A stretch of DNA of 33,269 bases from JARRNJ01 sp037385045 (GCA_037385045.1 JARRNJ010000026.1:1-33269), one strand, 5' to 3'; positions 8,500-17,270 are shown, counted from the first letter of the stretch. The notes: generated by a model not told the origin, from the sequence alone. Made by a program: numbers and translations.

Positions 8500-9712
8500 T
8501 ACCGGCGCCGCGACCCACTATGGGGACTTGCCCGACGCGCACGGCCACTTCGGTCCGTATGGCGGTATGTTCGTGGCCGAGACCCTGATGCAGCCGCTCG
8601 AAGAGCTGCGCCAGGCCTACGAGCATTACCGCAACGATGCCGAGTTCCAGGCGGAGCTCGACCGGGACCTGGCGCAATTCGTCGGGCGCCCGTCGCCTCT
8701 GTACCACGCCGAGCGCTGGAGCGACCAACTGGGCGGGGCGCGCATCTTTCTCAAACGGGAGGACCTCAACCACACCGGGGCCCACAAGATCAATAACACC
8801 GTGGGCCAGGGACTGCTTGCCCGTCGCATGGGCAAGACGCGGATCATCGCCGAGACCGGCGCCGGCCAGCATGGGGTGGCAACGGCCACGGTGGCGGCAC
8901 GCATGGGCATGGAGTGCGTGGTCTATATGGGCGAGGAGGACATCCGCCGCCAGGCGATCAATGTTTACCGCATGCGCCTGCTGGGTGCCGACGTGGTGGC
9001 GGTGAAGTCCGGCTCGCGCACGCTCAAGGACGCCTTGAACGAAGCCATGCGCGACTGGGTCACGAACGTCGACAACACGTTCTACATCATCGGTACGGTG
9101 GCGGGTCCGCACCCGTATCCGGCCATGGTGCGTGATTTCCAGGCCATCATCGGCCGCGAAGCCCGGGCGCAGATTCTCGACCAGGCCGGGCGCCTGCCCG
9201 ACGCCCTGGTGGCCTGCGTCGGCGGCGGCTCCAATGCCATCGGACTGTTTCACCCGTTCCTGGACGATGCCTCCGTCGCCCTCTACGGGGTCGAGGCTGC
9301 CGGCGACGGGCTGCCGAGCGGGCGCCACGCCGCGCCCCTGTGCGCGGGCCGGCCCGGGGTGCTGCACGGCAACCGGACCTATCTGATGGAAGACACCGAC
9401 GGGCAGATCACGGAGACCCATTCCATTTCCGCCGGACTGGATTATCCCGGCGTCGGTCCCGAGCATGCGTGGCTGAAAGACAGTGGCCGGGCCCGCTACG
9501 ATTCGGTGACCGACGACGAGGCGCTGGCGGCCTTCCACGCCCTGACACGGACCGAAGGCATCATTCCGGCGCTGGAGTCCAGCCACGCTCTGGCCTATAC
9601 CGCCAAGCTGGCGCCCGGGATGGGGAACGACGAAATCGTGATCGTCAACCTGTCGGGGCGCGGTGACAAGGACATCCATACAGTGGCCGACCACGAAGGT
9701 ATCGTCGTGTGA
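8483..9712 (+). CDS. trpB: Tryptophan synthase beta chain
   Basis: TrpB is the PLP-dependent subunit that joins indole and serine to form tryptophan in the alpha2-beta2 complex. The PLP Lys is residue 102 in HTGAHKINNTVGQ; GAGQHGVATA, the PLP-phosphate loop CVGGGSNAIG and the C-terminal NLSGRGDKD are visible. Length is 409 aa. I chose GTG 8483 (preceded by GAGGTG at 8471-8476) because the residues upstream lie inside trpF in another frame and do not match the family. It overlaps the end of trpF; trpA follows after 36 bp. Confidence 0.97.
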   Translation: MSNSTSTGAATHYGDLPDAHGHFGPYGGMFVAETLMQPLEELRQAYEHYRNDAEFQAELDRDLAQFVGRPSPLYHAERWSDQLGGARIFLKREDLNHTGAHKINNTVGQGLLARRMGKTRIIAETGAGQHGVATATVAARMGMECVVYMGEEDIRRQAINVYRMRLLGADVVAVKSGSRTLKDALNEAMRDWVTNVDNTFYIIGTVAGPHPYPAMVRDFQAIIGREARAQILDQAGRLPDALVACVGGGSNAIGLFHPFLDDASVALYGVEAAGDGLPSGRHAAPLCAGRPGVLHGNRTYLMEDTDGQITETHSISAGLDYPGVGPEHAWLKDSGRARYDSVTDDEALAAFHALTRTEGIIPALESSHALAYTAKLAPGMGNDEIVIVNLSGRGDKDIHTVADHEGIVV

Positions 9713-9748
9713 GGCGCAGCCCTTTTTGCCAGGCAGGAAAGACCGTAA

Positions 9749-10579
9749 ATGACACGCATTGACGCCACTTTTCGACGACTGCGCGGTGAAGGCCGCAAGG
9801 CGCTGATCGGTTACGTTACCGCCGGTGATCCTTCGCCCGAGGTGACCTTGCCGCTGATGCAGGCCATGGTGGAGGCCGGCGCCGATATCATCGAGCTGGG
9901 GGTGCCGTTTTCCGATCCCATGGCCGATGGGCCGGTGATTCAGGCCGCCAGCGAGCGGGCGCTGGCGCATCATGTGAGCCTGCGTCAGGTGCTGGAAATG
10001 GTGCGCGCCTTTCGGGCGGTGGATGCGCGCACACCGGTCGTTCTGATGGGGTACCTGAATCCCATCGAAGCCATGGGTTACGAAGCCTTCGCCCAGGCCG
10101 CCGCCGATGCCGGCGTCGATGGCATACTGACCGTGGATCTGCCGCCCGAGGAGTCCCACGACCTGCTGCAGCGGCTGCGCGCCCACCATCTGGATTCGAT
10201 CTTCCTGGTGGCGCCCACCAGCACGCCGGAGCGCATTGCCCGCATCTGCGCGGCCGCTGGCGGTTTCGTCTATTATGTGTCCCTCAAGGGCGTCACCGGT
10301 GCCGCAACGCTGGACGCCGCGGCGGTGGAGCGCAAAGTGGCGGAGATCCGGGCATTGACCGATCTGCCCATCGGCATCGGTTTCGGAATCAAGGACGCGC
10401 CCAGCGCTGCTCGCATTGCCGCCGTCGGCGATGCCGTGATTGTCGGTAGCGCGCTGGTGCGGTTGGTGGGTGAGCACGCACAGCAGCCGGAAACGATTCC
10501 GGAGCGGGTCGCCGCGGTGCTGCGCGAGATGCGCGCGGCAATGGACGGGCAGGGTCGGCGCGCCGCCGGCGGTGATTGA
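9749..10579 (+). CDS. trpA: Tryptophan synthase alpha chain
   Basis: TrpA cleaves indole-3-glycerol phosphate to indole and glyceraldehyde-3-phosphate, passing indole to TrpB through the tunnel. The two catalytic acids sit at the same numbers as in the Salmonella enzyme: Glu49 and Asp60 in IELGVPFSDPMADGP. The phosphate-binding region GIGFGIKDAPSA and VGSALV follow. Length is 276 aa. ATG 9749 has AGGA at 9735-9738. Its stop is 59 bp before accD. Confidence 0.97.
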   Translation: MTRIDATFRRLRGEGRKALIGYVTAGDPSPEVTLPLMQAMVEAGADIIELGVPFSDPMADGPVIQAASERALAHHVSLRQVLEMVRAFRAVDARTPVVLMGYLNPIEAMGYEAFAQAAADAGVDGILTVDLPPEESHDLLQRLRAHHLDSIFLVAPTSTPERIARICAAAGGFVYYVSLKGVTGAATLDAAAVERKVAEIRALTDLPIGIGFGIKDAPSAARIAAVGDAVIVGSALVRLVGEHAQQPETIPERVAAVLREMRAAMDGQGRRAAGGD

Positions 10580-10638
10580 TTGACCGCGGTAGCGTGCCTT
10601 TCGGTACATTTTTCAGATAACGAGAACGACAGCATCCC

Positions 10639-11502
10639 ATGAGTTGGTTCAAGAAACTGATGCCGTCCCGGATCCGCACGGAGCCGGGCGCCGCAAAACG
10701 CAGCATTCCCGAAGGCCTGTGGACCAAGTGCGATGCCTGCGGCGCCATCCTCTATCGCGCCGAGCTGGAACGCAACCTGGAAGTGTGCCCCAAGTGCGAT
10801 CATCACCAGCGCATTGGTGCGCGCCGTCGCCTGGACGTGTTTCTGGACCCGGAGCCGCGCGTTGACATCGGTGCCGAGCTGGAACCCGTGGACGTGCTCA
10901 AGTTCCGCGACAGCAAGAAGTACCGTGATCGCATCTCCCAGGCGCAGAAACTGACCGGCGAAAAGGACGCCCTGGTGGCGACCGAGGGCGCGCTCAAGGG
11001 GATGCCCGTGGTTGCGTCGGCATTCGAGTTCGCGTTCATGGGCGGCTCGATGGGTTCGGTGGTGGGCGAACGATTCGTGCGGGCGGTGAATACGTGTCTG
11101 GAAAAGGACATTCCCCTGGTGTGTTTCTCGGCCAGTGGCGGTGCGCGCATGCAGGAGGCGCTGCTGTCGCTGATGCAGATGGCCAAGACCAGCGCGGCGC
11201 TGGCGCGCCTGTCGAAGCGGGGCATCCCGTTTATATCGGTGCTCACCGATCCGACCATGGGTGGCGTGTCGGCGAGCCTGGCGATGCTCGGCGATGTCAA
11301 CGTGGCCGAGCCCAACGCGCTGATCGGCTTTGCCGGGCCGCGGGTGATCGAACAAACGGTGCGCGAGACCTTGCCGGAGGGATTCCAACGTAGCGAATTC
11401 CTGCTCGAACATGGTGCTGTGGACCTGATCGTCGACCGCCGCGACATGCGCGACAAGCTCGCCAGCCTGCTGGCCATCCTGACCCACAAGGCCACCCCGT
11501 AG
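10639..11502 (+). CDS. accD: Acetyl-CoA carboxylase carboxyltransferase subunit beta
   Basis: AccD forms the alpha2-beta2 carboxyltransferase with AccA (not in this window) and transfers carboxyl from carboxybiotin to acetyl-CoA, the committed step of fatty acid synthesis. The zinc finger is complete: Cys31, Cys34, Cys50 and Cys53 (CX2C-X15-CX2C). The crotonase-fold core shows SASGGARMQEALLSLMQMAK and the GGVSAS oxyanion region. Length is 287 aa. Start ATG 10639 (MSWFKKLMPSRI) fits the family, though the ribosome site is weak. A possible promoter (TTGACC 10580-10585, TACATT 10605-10610, 19-bp spacer) lies upstream, but read-through from trpA is also likely. Confidence 0.97.
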   Translation: MSWFKKLMPSRIRTEPGAAKRSIPEGLWTKCDACGAILYRAELERNLEVCPKCDHHQRIGARRRLDVFLDPEPRVDIGAELEPVDVLKFRDSKKYRDRISQAQKLTGEKDALVATEGALKGMPVVASAFEFAFMGGSMGSVVGERFVRAVNTCLEKDIPLVCFSASGGARMQEALLSLMQMAKTSAALARLSKRGIPFISVLTDPTMGGVSASLAMLGDVNVAEPNALIGFAGPRVIEQTVRETLPEGFQRSEFLLEHGAVDLIVDRRDMRDKLASLLAILTHKATP

Positions 11503-11538
11503 CCAATTGCACACCGGGCGGCGCCGGTGCCGAGGTCC

Positions 11539-12804
11539 ATGCGTTTCACCACCCTTGATCAATGGCTCGCCTGGCAGGAGACCCTGAATCCCCGCGACAT
11601 CGACCTGGGCCTGGAGCGGGTGGCCGCGGTCTGGGAACGCCTGGCGCAACCGACGCTTCCCTTCGCCGTGGTCAGCGTGGCCGGCACCAATGGCAAGGGA
11701 TCCTGCGTGGCGATGCTGGAGGCGATCCTGCTGGCGGCGGGCTACCGGGTCGGCGCCTATACCTCGCCTCATCTGTTGCGCTACAACGAGCGCATACGTA
11801 TCGGTGGCGCGGAAGCCGACGACCGGGCGCTGATGAAGGCTTTCGAACAGGTTGAACGGGCCCGCGGGGACACGCCCCTGACCTATTTCGAATTCGGCAC
11901 CCTGGCGGCGTTGGTGCTGTTTCAGGATGCCGCCCTGGACGCGGTGGTACTCGAGGTGGGGCTGGGGGGACGGCTGGACGCCGTGAACGTGGTCGATGCC
12001 GACGTGGCCCTGGTCAGCTCGATCGGAGTCGACCACGTGGAATGGCTGGGTCCCGACCGCGAGTCCATCGGCAGGGAAAAGGCCGGCATTTTCCGCCCCG
12101 GGCGTCCCGCGGTCTGCGGTGATCCGCGGCCGCCGCAGGCATTGCTCGATCACGCGCACGGCCTCGGCGCGCCCCTGTACCGTTTCGGGAGCGAGTTCGG
12201 GTACCGGCCGGCACCGACCGGATGGTCCTGGTTCGGGCCCCGGCGCCGGCGCAACGCGCTTCCGGCTCCGGCGTTGCGCGGCGCGGTGCAACTGCAGAAT
12301 GCCGCGGCGGTGCTCATGACGCTGGAATTGCTGCGCGGCCGTTTGCCCGTGGAGCAGGGCGCGATCCGCCGCGGCCTGCTGGAAGCGCACCTGCCGGGAC
12401 GCTTTCAGGTGGTCCCCGGGGATGTCGATCTGGTGCTGGACGTCAGCCACAATGTCGACGGGGTGCAGGTGCTGGCCGACAACCTGCGCGCCATGCCGGC
12501 GGGCGGGCGTACCTATGCCGTCCTCGGCATGCTGCAGGACAAGGACGCGACCGGCGTTGCGCGGGTACTCGACGCCGCTGTCGCCCACTGGTACGCGGCG
12601 GGGCTGGCGGGCACGCCGCGGGGGTTACCGGCTTCGGAGCTGGCGCAACGCCTGGCCGCCGCCGGTGTGCGGGCGCCGGTGACGGTGTGTGAATCCATCG
12701 CGGCGGCCTGCGGCGAGGCACGCGCGGCGGCGCGCACGGGCGACCGGATCGTAATCTTCGGCTCGTTCTATACCGTGGCAGAGGCATTGCGCGAGTGCGT
12801 ATAA
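11539..12804 (+). CDS. folC: Bifunctional folylpolyglutamate synthase / dihydrofolate synthase
   Basis: FolC adds L-glutamate to dihydropteroate and then to folates, using ATP (Mur ligase family). The P-loop GTNGKGS is at residues 49-55; YTSPHLLRYNERIRI (folate-binding region), FEFGTLAAL, VLEVGLGGRLDAVN and the late DVSHN motif are present. Length is 421 aa from ATG 11539. The alternative GTG 11527 would add four residues; GAGG at 11532-11535 is very close to the ATG, so the exact start is uncertain. The accD-folC-dedD-cvpA-purF order is the classic gammaproteobacterial one. Confidence 0.96.
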   Translation: MRFTTLDQWLAWQETLNPRDIDLGLERVAAVWERLAQPTLPFAVVSVAGTNGKGSCVAMLEAILLAAGYRVGAYTSPHLLRYNERIRIGGAEADDRALMKAFEQVERARGDTPLTYFEFGTLAALVLFQDAALDAVVLEVGLGGRLDAVNVVDADVALVSSIGVDHVEWLGPDRESIGREKAGIFRPGRPAVCGDPRPPQALLDHAHGLGAPLYRFGSEFGYRPAPTGWSWFGPRRRRNALPAPALRGAVQLQNAAAVLMTLELLRGRLPVEQGAIRRGLLEAHLPGRFQVVPGDVDLVLDVSHNVDGVQVLADNLRAMPAGGRTYAVLGMLQDKDATGVARVLDAAVAHWYAAGLAGTPRGLPASELAQRLAAAGVRAPVTVCESIAAACGEARAAARTGDRIVIFGSFYTVAEALRECV

Positions 12805-12841
12805 TGGGCCGCGAGCGCTCAACCCGACCGAGGTGCCGACG

Positions 12842-13510
12842 ATGGAGATTTCGCTGAAGCAACGACTGGTGGGAGCGGCGGTGATCGTCGCACTGGCCGT
12901 GATCATCATCCCCATTCTCCTGGACGGCTCCGGCAACGACGGCGTGCGCGGCATCCCGCCGGCGCCAAAGCAGACGACTGCGTCTGACCAAGGCACCATC
13001 GGCGAACACGCCATTCCACTTCCACCCGACGAATCCCAGGCCACGGTCGTGACCGGACCGACTGCGCCTGCCGCGCCGTCCGCGCAGGCCCCGGCGACCA
13101 CTTCGGCGCAGGCACCGGCGCCGCAGCCGGTGTCGCCGGCTGGACCATCGGCGTCGTCGCCGACCCAAGCCCAGGCGCCAGTACAAGCAAGTGCGCCGGC
13201 GCCGGCACAGGCCAAGGCGCCGGAGCCGGCACCTGCCAAGCCGCCGTCGACGGCCGCGGTTCCCAAGGATCTCAAGACCTGGGTGGTGCAGGTCGGCAGC
13301 TTCGGTGACGAAGGCAAGGCCATGGCGCTGCGCGACCGGCTGCGCAAAGCGCATTTCAACGCCTTCGTCGACCGTTTCGACAACGGCGCCAAAGGATCCA
13401 TGTACCGGGTGCGTGTCGGCCCGGAACTGGACCGGGCCAAGGCCGAGGCGCTGCAAAAGCGTTTGCAGAAAGAACAAAAGCTCAAAGGCTTCGTGACCCA
13501 GCATTCCTGA
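12842..13510 (+). CDS. dedD: DedD-like SPOR-domain protein
   Basis: SPOR domains bind septal, denuded peptidoglycan; DedD is a membrane-anchored division protein. The 222-aa protein has a short cytoplasmic N-terminus (MEISLKQR), one transmembrane helix (about 10-30, LVGAAVIVALAVIIIPILL), a long low-complexity Ala/Pro/Gln periplasmic linker (about 40-142) and a C-terminal SPOR domain (about 145-220, TWVVQVGSFGDEGKAMALRDRL then MYRVRVGPELDRAKAEAL). I chose ATG 12842, eight bases after GAGG (12830-12833); GTG 12833 would overlap that site. A TATAAT at 12800-12805 overlaps the folC stop and might be a -10 box, but no matching -35 is visible. Confidence 0.92.
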   Translation: MEISLKQRLVGAAVIVALAVIIIPILLDGSGNDGVRGIPPAPKQTTASDQGTIGEHAIPLPPDESQATVVTGPTAPAAPSAQAPATTSAQAPAPQPVSPAGPSASSPTQAQAPVQASAPAPAQAKAPEPAPAKPPSTAAVPKDLKTWVVQVGSFGDEGKAMALRDRLRKAHFNAFVDRFDNGAKGSMYRVRVGPELDRAKAEALQKRLQKEQKLKGFVTQHS

Positions 13511-13534
13511 CTGGCAGTGTGGTTGGGCGGTGGA

Positions 13535-13563
13535 TTCCCGTCCCCCCGGGCGTCTGATAAAAT
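13535..13563 (+). promoter_or_regulatory. Possible extended -10 promoter of cvpA-purF
   Basis: TGATAAAAT at 13555-13563 reads as an extended -10 (TG-n-TAAAAT); the region 17 bp upstream (TTCCCG, 13535-13540) is a poor -35. No PurR operator sequence was seen here. Weak support. Confidence 0.3.
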
Positions 13564-13634
13564 TGTCCGATGCGGAATTCAAAGGGTAGCCGGGCTGCGT
13601 CCACCTACAGTCCCCATGCGGATCGTGCGGGCCG

Positions 13635-14129
13635 ATGAGTTGGGTTGACGCGGCGATCCTGGTGATGATCGCGTTGTCAGCGGTCATCAGTCTGATGCGG
13701 GGGTTCGTGCGCGAAGCGCTGTCGTTGGCGGCGTGGGTGCTGGCGTTCTGGATCGCCATCAGTTTTGCCCACCGGCTGGCCGCACTGACCTGGTTGTCGG
13801 ACCTGATTCACTCGCCGAGTGCTCGCTTGATCGTGGCGTTTGCGATATTGTTCCTGCTTACCCTCTTGGCGGGCGCGTTGATCAACTACTTGGTGGGGCA
13901 GCTGGTCCGCAAAAGCGGCCTCAGCGGAACCGACCGTATGCTGGGTATGGTGTTCGGCATCGGGAGAGGCATCGCCCTGGTGGGGATACTGGTGCTGCTC
14001 GCCGGCCTGACCCAGCTGCCGCAGGAAACCTGGTGGCACGATTCTCTGTTACTGAAGTATTTCGAGACATTGGCCGTGTGGATGAAGCATTTTCTTCCCG
14101 CCGATGTGCAGAATAATTTCGTCTTTTAG
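13635..14129 (+). CDS. cvpA: CvpA family membrane protein
   Basis: CvpA is an inner-membrane protein linked to colicin V production and envelope stress; its molecular role is unsettled. The 164 aa contain four hydrophobic segments (about 6-22, 28-45, 62-87 and 104-124). The N-terminus WVDAAILVMIALSAVISLMRGFVREALSL is family-typical when read in pieces, as is the FGIGRGIALVG segment. Start ATG 13635 fits the family although the ribosome site is weak. It is followed by purF, as in E. coli, where the two are co-transcribed. Confidence 0.93.
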   Translation: MSWVDAAILVMIALSAVISLMRGFVREALSLAAWVLAFWIAISFAHRLAALTWLSDLIHSPSARLIVAFAILFLLTLLAGALINYLVGQLVRKSGLSGTDRMLGMVFGIGRGIALVGILVLLAGLTQLPQETWWHDSLLLKYFETLAVWMKHFLPADVQNNFVF

Positions 14130-14136
14130 GCGGGGA

Positions 14137-14160
14137 ACCGTTCGCGCCGGTGCGAACGGT
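14137..14160 (+). promoter_or_regulatory. Stem-loop between cvpA and purF
   Basis: ACCGTTCGC (14137-14145) and GCGAACGGT (14152-14160) are perfect 9-bp arms around a 6-nt loop, eight bases after the cvpA stop. There is no T-run, so this is not an intrinsic terminator; it may tune mRNA stability or be an operator. Confidence 0.5.
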
Positions 14161-14212
14161 CCGGGTTCATTGGTCCGGTCAGCCGCCATGGCGCCGGGCA
14201 GAGGAGTGAGTC

Positions 14213-15745
14213 ATGTGCGGTATCGCCGGGATCGTTTCCTATAATCCCGTCAACCAGGCGATTTACGAGGCGCTGACGGTGCTCCAGCACCGCGGCCAGG
14301 ACGCCGCCGGGATCATGACCAGCGACGGCAACCGCATGTACCTGCGCAAGGACAACGGCCTGGTGCGGGACGTGTTCCATACCCGCCACATGATCAAGCT
14401 GCGCGGGAACATGGGGATTGGCCACGTGCGCTATCCGACCGCGGGCTGTTCCAGCTCCGCCGAGGCCCAGCCGTTCTACGTCAATTCCCCCTATGGGATC
14501 GCTCTGGCCCACAACGGCAACCTGACCAATGCCGAGGAGCTCAAGCGCGATCTCTATCTGGAAGACCTGCGCCACATCAATACAGACTCGGACTCGGAGA
14601 TCCTGCTCAACGTGTTCGCCCACGAACTGCAGCGCCAGGGCAAGCTGCGGGTCAACGAGGACGATGTGTTCAAGGCGGTGGCCGGTGTGCACCGCCGTTG
14701 CCGCGGCGCCTACGCCGTGGTTGCCATGATCAGCGGCTACGGCGTGGTGGGTTTCCGCGACCCGTACGGCATCCGCCCCATCGTTTTCGGCAGGCGCCAG
14801 ACCGACCAGGGCATGGAATACATGATCGCTTCGGAGAGCGTGGCCCTCGACGCCCTCGGATTCGAGTTGATCCGCGATCTGGCCCCCGGTGAGGCGGTAT
14901 ACATGGACGTGCAAGGCAACCTGCACACCCGCGCCTGCGCCGCCGGCGCGGTGAACTCCCCCTGCCTGTTCGAGTTCGTCTATCTCGCGCGACCCGATTC
15001 CATCATCGACAACGTATCGGTGTACAAGGCGCGCCTGCGCATGGGCGAGCGGCTTGCCGACAAGATCATGCGCGAATTCCCCAACCACGACATCGACGTG
15101 GTGATACCCATTCCCGACACCAGCCGTACAGCAGCGCTGCAGCTGGCCTACAAGCTTGGCGTCAAGTACCGGGAAGGCTTCATCAAGAACCGCTATATCG
15201 GCCGCACCTTCATCATGCCGGGGCAGAAGCAGCGCAAGAAATCAGTGCGCCAGAAGCTCAACGCCATCGACCTTGAGTTCCGTGGCAAGAACGTGCTGCT
15301 GGTGGACGACTCGATCGTGCGCGGTACCACGTCGCAACAAATCATCCAGATGGCGCGGGAGGCCGGTGCCGCCAAGGTGTACTTCGCGTCCGCCGCCCCG
15401 CCGGTGCGCTATCCCAACGTCTACGGCATCGATATGCCCTCGGCCGAGGAGTTGGTGGCCCACGGCCGCACCGAACAGGAGGTGGCGGAGGCCATCGGCG
15501 CCGACTGGCTGGTGTTTCAGGATCTGGCGGATCTCATGGCGACTATCAGCCGTGGCAACAAGCGCCTCACGCAGTTCGACGCGTCGGTGTTCACGGGGGA
15601 CTATGTGACCGGCGACATCAGCCAGACCTATCTCGACTACATCGAGCAGCTGCGCAACGATGCGGCCAAGCAGCGGCAGGTCACAGAGGAGCAGCTCTCC
15701 GACATGGCCGAGGAAGCCCTGATCGATATCCACAATACCCGCTGA
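14213..15745 (+). CDS. purF: Amidophosphoribosyltransferase
   Basis: PurF makes 5-phosphoribosylamine from PRPP and glutamine, the first step of purine synthesis. Cys2 (ATG TGC) is the glutaminase nucleophile exposed after Met removal, so there is no propeptide, as in E. coli. The N-terminal class II glutaminase domain shows LQHRGQDAAG, GHVRYPTAG and AHNGNLTNA. The C-terminal phosphoribosyltransferase domain carries the PRPP motif VLLVDDSIVRGTT (about 361-373). Length is 510 aa (E. coli 505). ATG 14213 has GGAG just upstream. It ends 31 bases before the metZ promoter. Confidence 0.98.
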   Translation: MCGIAGIVSYNPVNQAIYEALTVLQHRGQDAAGIMTSDGNRMYLRKDNGLVRDVFHTRHMIKLRGNMGIGHVRYPTAGCSSSAEAQPFYVNSPYGIALAHNGNLTNAEELKRDLYLEDLRHINTDSDSEILLNVFAHELQRQGKLRVNEDDVFKAVAGVHRRCRGAYAVVAMISGYGVVGFRDPYGIRPIVFGRRQTDQGMEYMIASESVALDALGFELIRDLAPGEAVYMDVQGNLHTRACAAGAVNSPCLFEFVYLARPDSIIDNVSVYKARLRMGERLADKIMREFPNHDIDVVIPIPDTSRTAALQLAYKLGVKYREGFIKNRYIGRTFIMPGQKQRKKSVRQKLNAIDLEFRGKNVLLVDDSIVRGTTSQQIIQMAREAGAAKVYFASAAPPVRYPNVYGIDMPSAEELVAHGRTEQEVAEAIGADWLVFQDLADLMATISRGNKRLTQFDASVFTGDYVTGDISQTYLDYIEQLRNDAAKQRQVTEEQLSDMAEEALIDIHNTR

Positions 15746-15776
15746 GCCGCGGCGCCCGGGCGGACGCGCAGCGCAG

Positions 15777-15805
15777 TTGACATTTCGTGGATGGTTTCTT
15801 ACTCT
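15777..15805 (+). promoter_or_regulatory. Sigma-70 promoter of the metZ riboswitch transcript
   Basis: A perfect -35 TTGACA (15777-15782) is followed after exactly 17 bp by TACTCT (15800-15805; 3 of 6 matches to the -10 consensus). The expected start near 15812 coincides with the first base of the SAM-II aptamer, which supports both calls. Confidence 0.7.
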
Positions 15806-15810
15806 GCGGT

Positions 15811-15906
15811 ACAGGCGCCGATTTGAGCTTCAGCTTGCGGGCGCATTACAAATGCAGCTAAAGCGAGGTAAGCCTGCTTTAGCATTTGCCTGAAGCGGGT
15901 TTTTTT
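15811..15906 (+). promoter_or_regulatory. SAM-II riboswitch with transcription-terminating expression platform
   Basis: The aptamer matches the SAM-II consensus from memory. P1 pairs GCGCC (15815-15819) with GGCGC (15840-15844); the GATTTGA block follows P1; and the conserved 3' strand reads ATTACAAATGCAGCTAAA (about 15845-15862), where GCTT of the loop can pair with AAGC to form the pseudoknot. Downstream, GCTAAAGC (15857-15864) is perfectly complementary to GCTTTAGC (15876-15883), an antiterminator. That pairing excludes the terminator at 15873-15906. With SAM bound, GCTAAA is held in the pseudoknot and the terminator can form. The gene below is metZ, a SAM-pathway enzyme. Confidence 0.82.
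15873..15906 (+). terminator. Riboswitch-controlled intrinsic terminator before metZ
   Basis: CCTGCTTTAG (15873-15882) pairs with CTGAAGCGGG (15890-15899) over ten positions, including two G-U pairs, around a 7-nt loop, followed by seven T (15900-15906). Its left arm shares 15876-15882 with the antiterminator helix. Confidence 0.85.
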
Positions 15907-15953
15907 GTGCCCGCCCCAGGTCAGACATTCATCTTTTGCCAAAGGGGGCGGGT

Positions 15954-17135
15954 ATGTCCGAATCCGATCACGACCGCTACCGGTTTGACACCCTGGCGGT
16001 GCGCGCCGGCCAGGTGCGCACCGACGAGGGCGAGCACTCCGAGCCGATCTTCGCCACTTCCAGTTATGTATTCGCCAGCGCCGCGGAGGCCGCGGCGCGT
16101 TTTTCCGGAAGCGAACCGGGCAACATTTATTCGCGTTTCACCAATCCGACGGTGCGAACGTTCGAGCAGCGCCTGGCGGCGTTGGAGGGAGGCGAGCGCG
16201 GCGTTGCCACCGCTTCGGGCATGTCGGCCATTCTGGCCACCTGCCTGGGGTTGTTGCGCACCGGTGAACACCTGGTGTCCTCGCGCAGCATCTTCGGCAG
16301 CACGGTGGTGTTGTTCGACAACTACCTGGCGCGCCTGGGCGTGGGCACAACCTTCGTGCCCCAGAACGATCTCTCCGCCTGGGAGGCGGCGATCCGCCCC
16401 GAGACCCGGCTGCTGTTCCTGGAGACGCCGTCCAATCCGCTCACCGAACTGGCCGATATCGAAGCCATCGCTGACATCGCCCACCGCCATGGCTGCCTGT
16501 TGGTGGTGGACAACTGCTTCTGCACGCCGGCCCTGCAGCGTCCCCTGAGCCTCGGGGCGGACATCGTGGTGCACTCGGCGACCAAGTACCTGGACGGCCA
16601 GGGCCGCTGTGTGGGCGGCGCCGTGGTGGGCAGCCAGGAGGTGGTGGGCGGCGATGTGTTCGGATTCCTGCGCACGGCCGGGCCGAGCATGAGCCCGTTC
16701 AACGCCTGGGTGTTTCTCAAGGGCCTGGAGACCCTGCGCCTGCGCATGGAAGCCCACTCCGCCAACGCACTGACTCTGGCCCGTTGGTTGGAGGAACAAC
16801 CGGCGGTGGAGCGGGTGTTGTATCCCGGCCTGCCGTCGCATCCCCAGCACGAACTGGCGTGCCGCCAGATGGCCGACTTCGGCGGCATCGTCGCGTTCGA
16901 AGTCAAGGGCGGCCAGGACGCCGCCTGGCGGGTCGTGGACGGGACCCGGATGCTGTCCATTACCGCCAACCTGGGCGACACCAAGACCACCATCACCCAC
17001 CCGGCCAGCACCACCCATGGCCGCCTCAGCGCCGAAGCCCGCGCCGAGGCGGGCATCAGCGACGGTCTGCTGCGCGTGGCGGTGGGGCTGGAGGACATCG
17101 AGGACATCAAGGCGGACCTGCAGCGCGGCATGTGA
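15954..17135 (+). CDS. metZ: O-succinylhomoserine sulfhydrylase
   Basis: MetZ is a PLP enzyme that makes homocysteine directly from O-succinylhomoserine and sulfide (direct sulfhydrylation route to methionine). It belongs to the Cys/Met metabolism family: the PLP Lys is residue 211 in HSATKYLDGQGR, with YSRFTNPT, ATASGMSAI, ETPSNPL and VDNCFCTP motifs before it and NLGDTKTTITHPASTTH after it. Length is 393 aa. I chose ATG 15954 because AAAGGGGG (15941-15948) precedes it; an in-frame start at 15936 would lie in the leader. purF-metZ order matches Pseudomonas. Expression should fall when SAM is high, through the upstream riboswitch. Cystathionine gamma-synthase is the less likely alternative. 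Confidence 0.94.
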   Translation: MSESDHDRYRFDTLAVRAGQVRTDEGEHSEPIFATSSYVFASAAEAAARFSGSEPGNIYSRFTNPTVRTFEQRLAALEGGERGVATASGMSAILATCLGLLRTGEHLVSSRSIFGSTVVLFDNYLARLGVGTTFVPQNDLSAWEAAIRPETRLLFLETPSNPLTELADIEAIADIAHRHGCLLVVDNCFCTPALQRPLSLGADIVVHSATKYLDGQGRCVGGAVVGSQEVVGGDVFGFLRTAGPSMSPFNAWVFLKGLETLRLRMEAHSANALTLARWLEEQPAVERVLYPGLPSHPQHELACRQMADFGGIVAFEVKGGQDAAWRVVDGTRMLSITANLGDTKTTITHPASTTHGRLSAEARAEAGISDGLLRVAVGLEDIEDIKADLQRGM

Positions 17136-17270
17136 TATCCGCGTCGTCATAGTTCCATCGGCCTGTTCGCGCCGCACTGACGAGATCCGGCAAACCGTCC
17201 GGCATAACGCGCCCTGGGGGGCGACGATGTAAAGACGGGACGCCGACGGCTGGTCCTCCGTTACCCGGGC

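Noticed and set aside
8480..10609. A 709-codon minus-strand open frame opposite trpB-trpA
   Set aside because: It runs antisense to two genes with perfect family motifs and has His/Gln/Gly-rich composition typical of shadow frames.
12960..13260. Ala/Pro-rich repeat in dedD as a tandem DNA repeat
   Set aside because: It is low-complexity protein linker; no fixed DNA period is kept.
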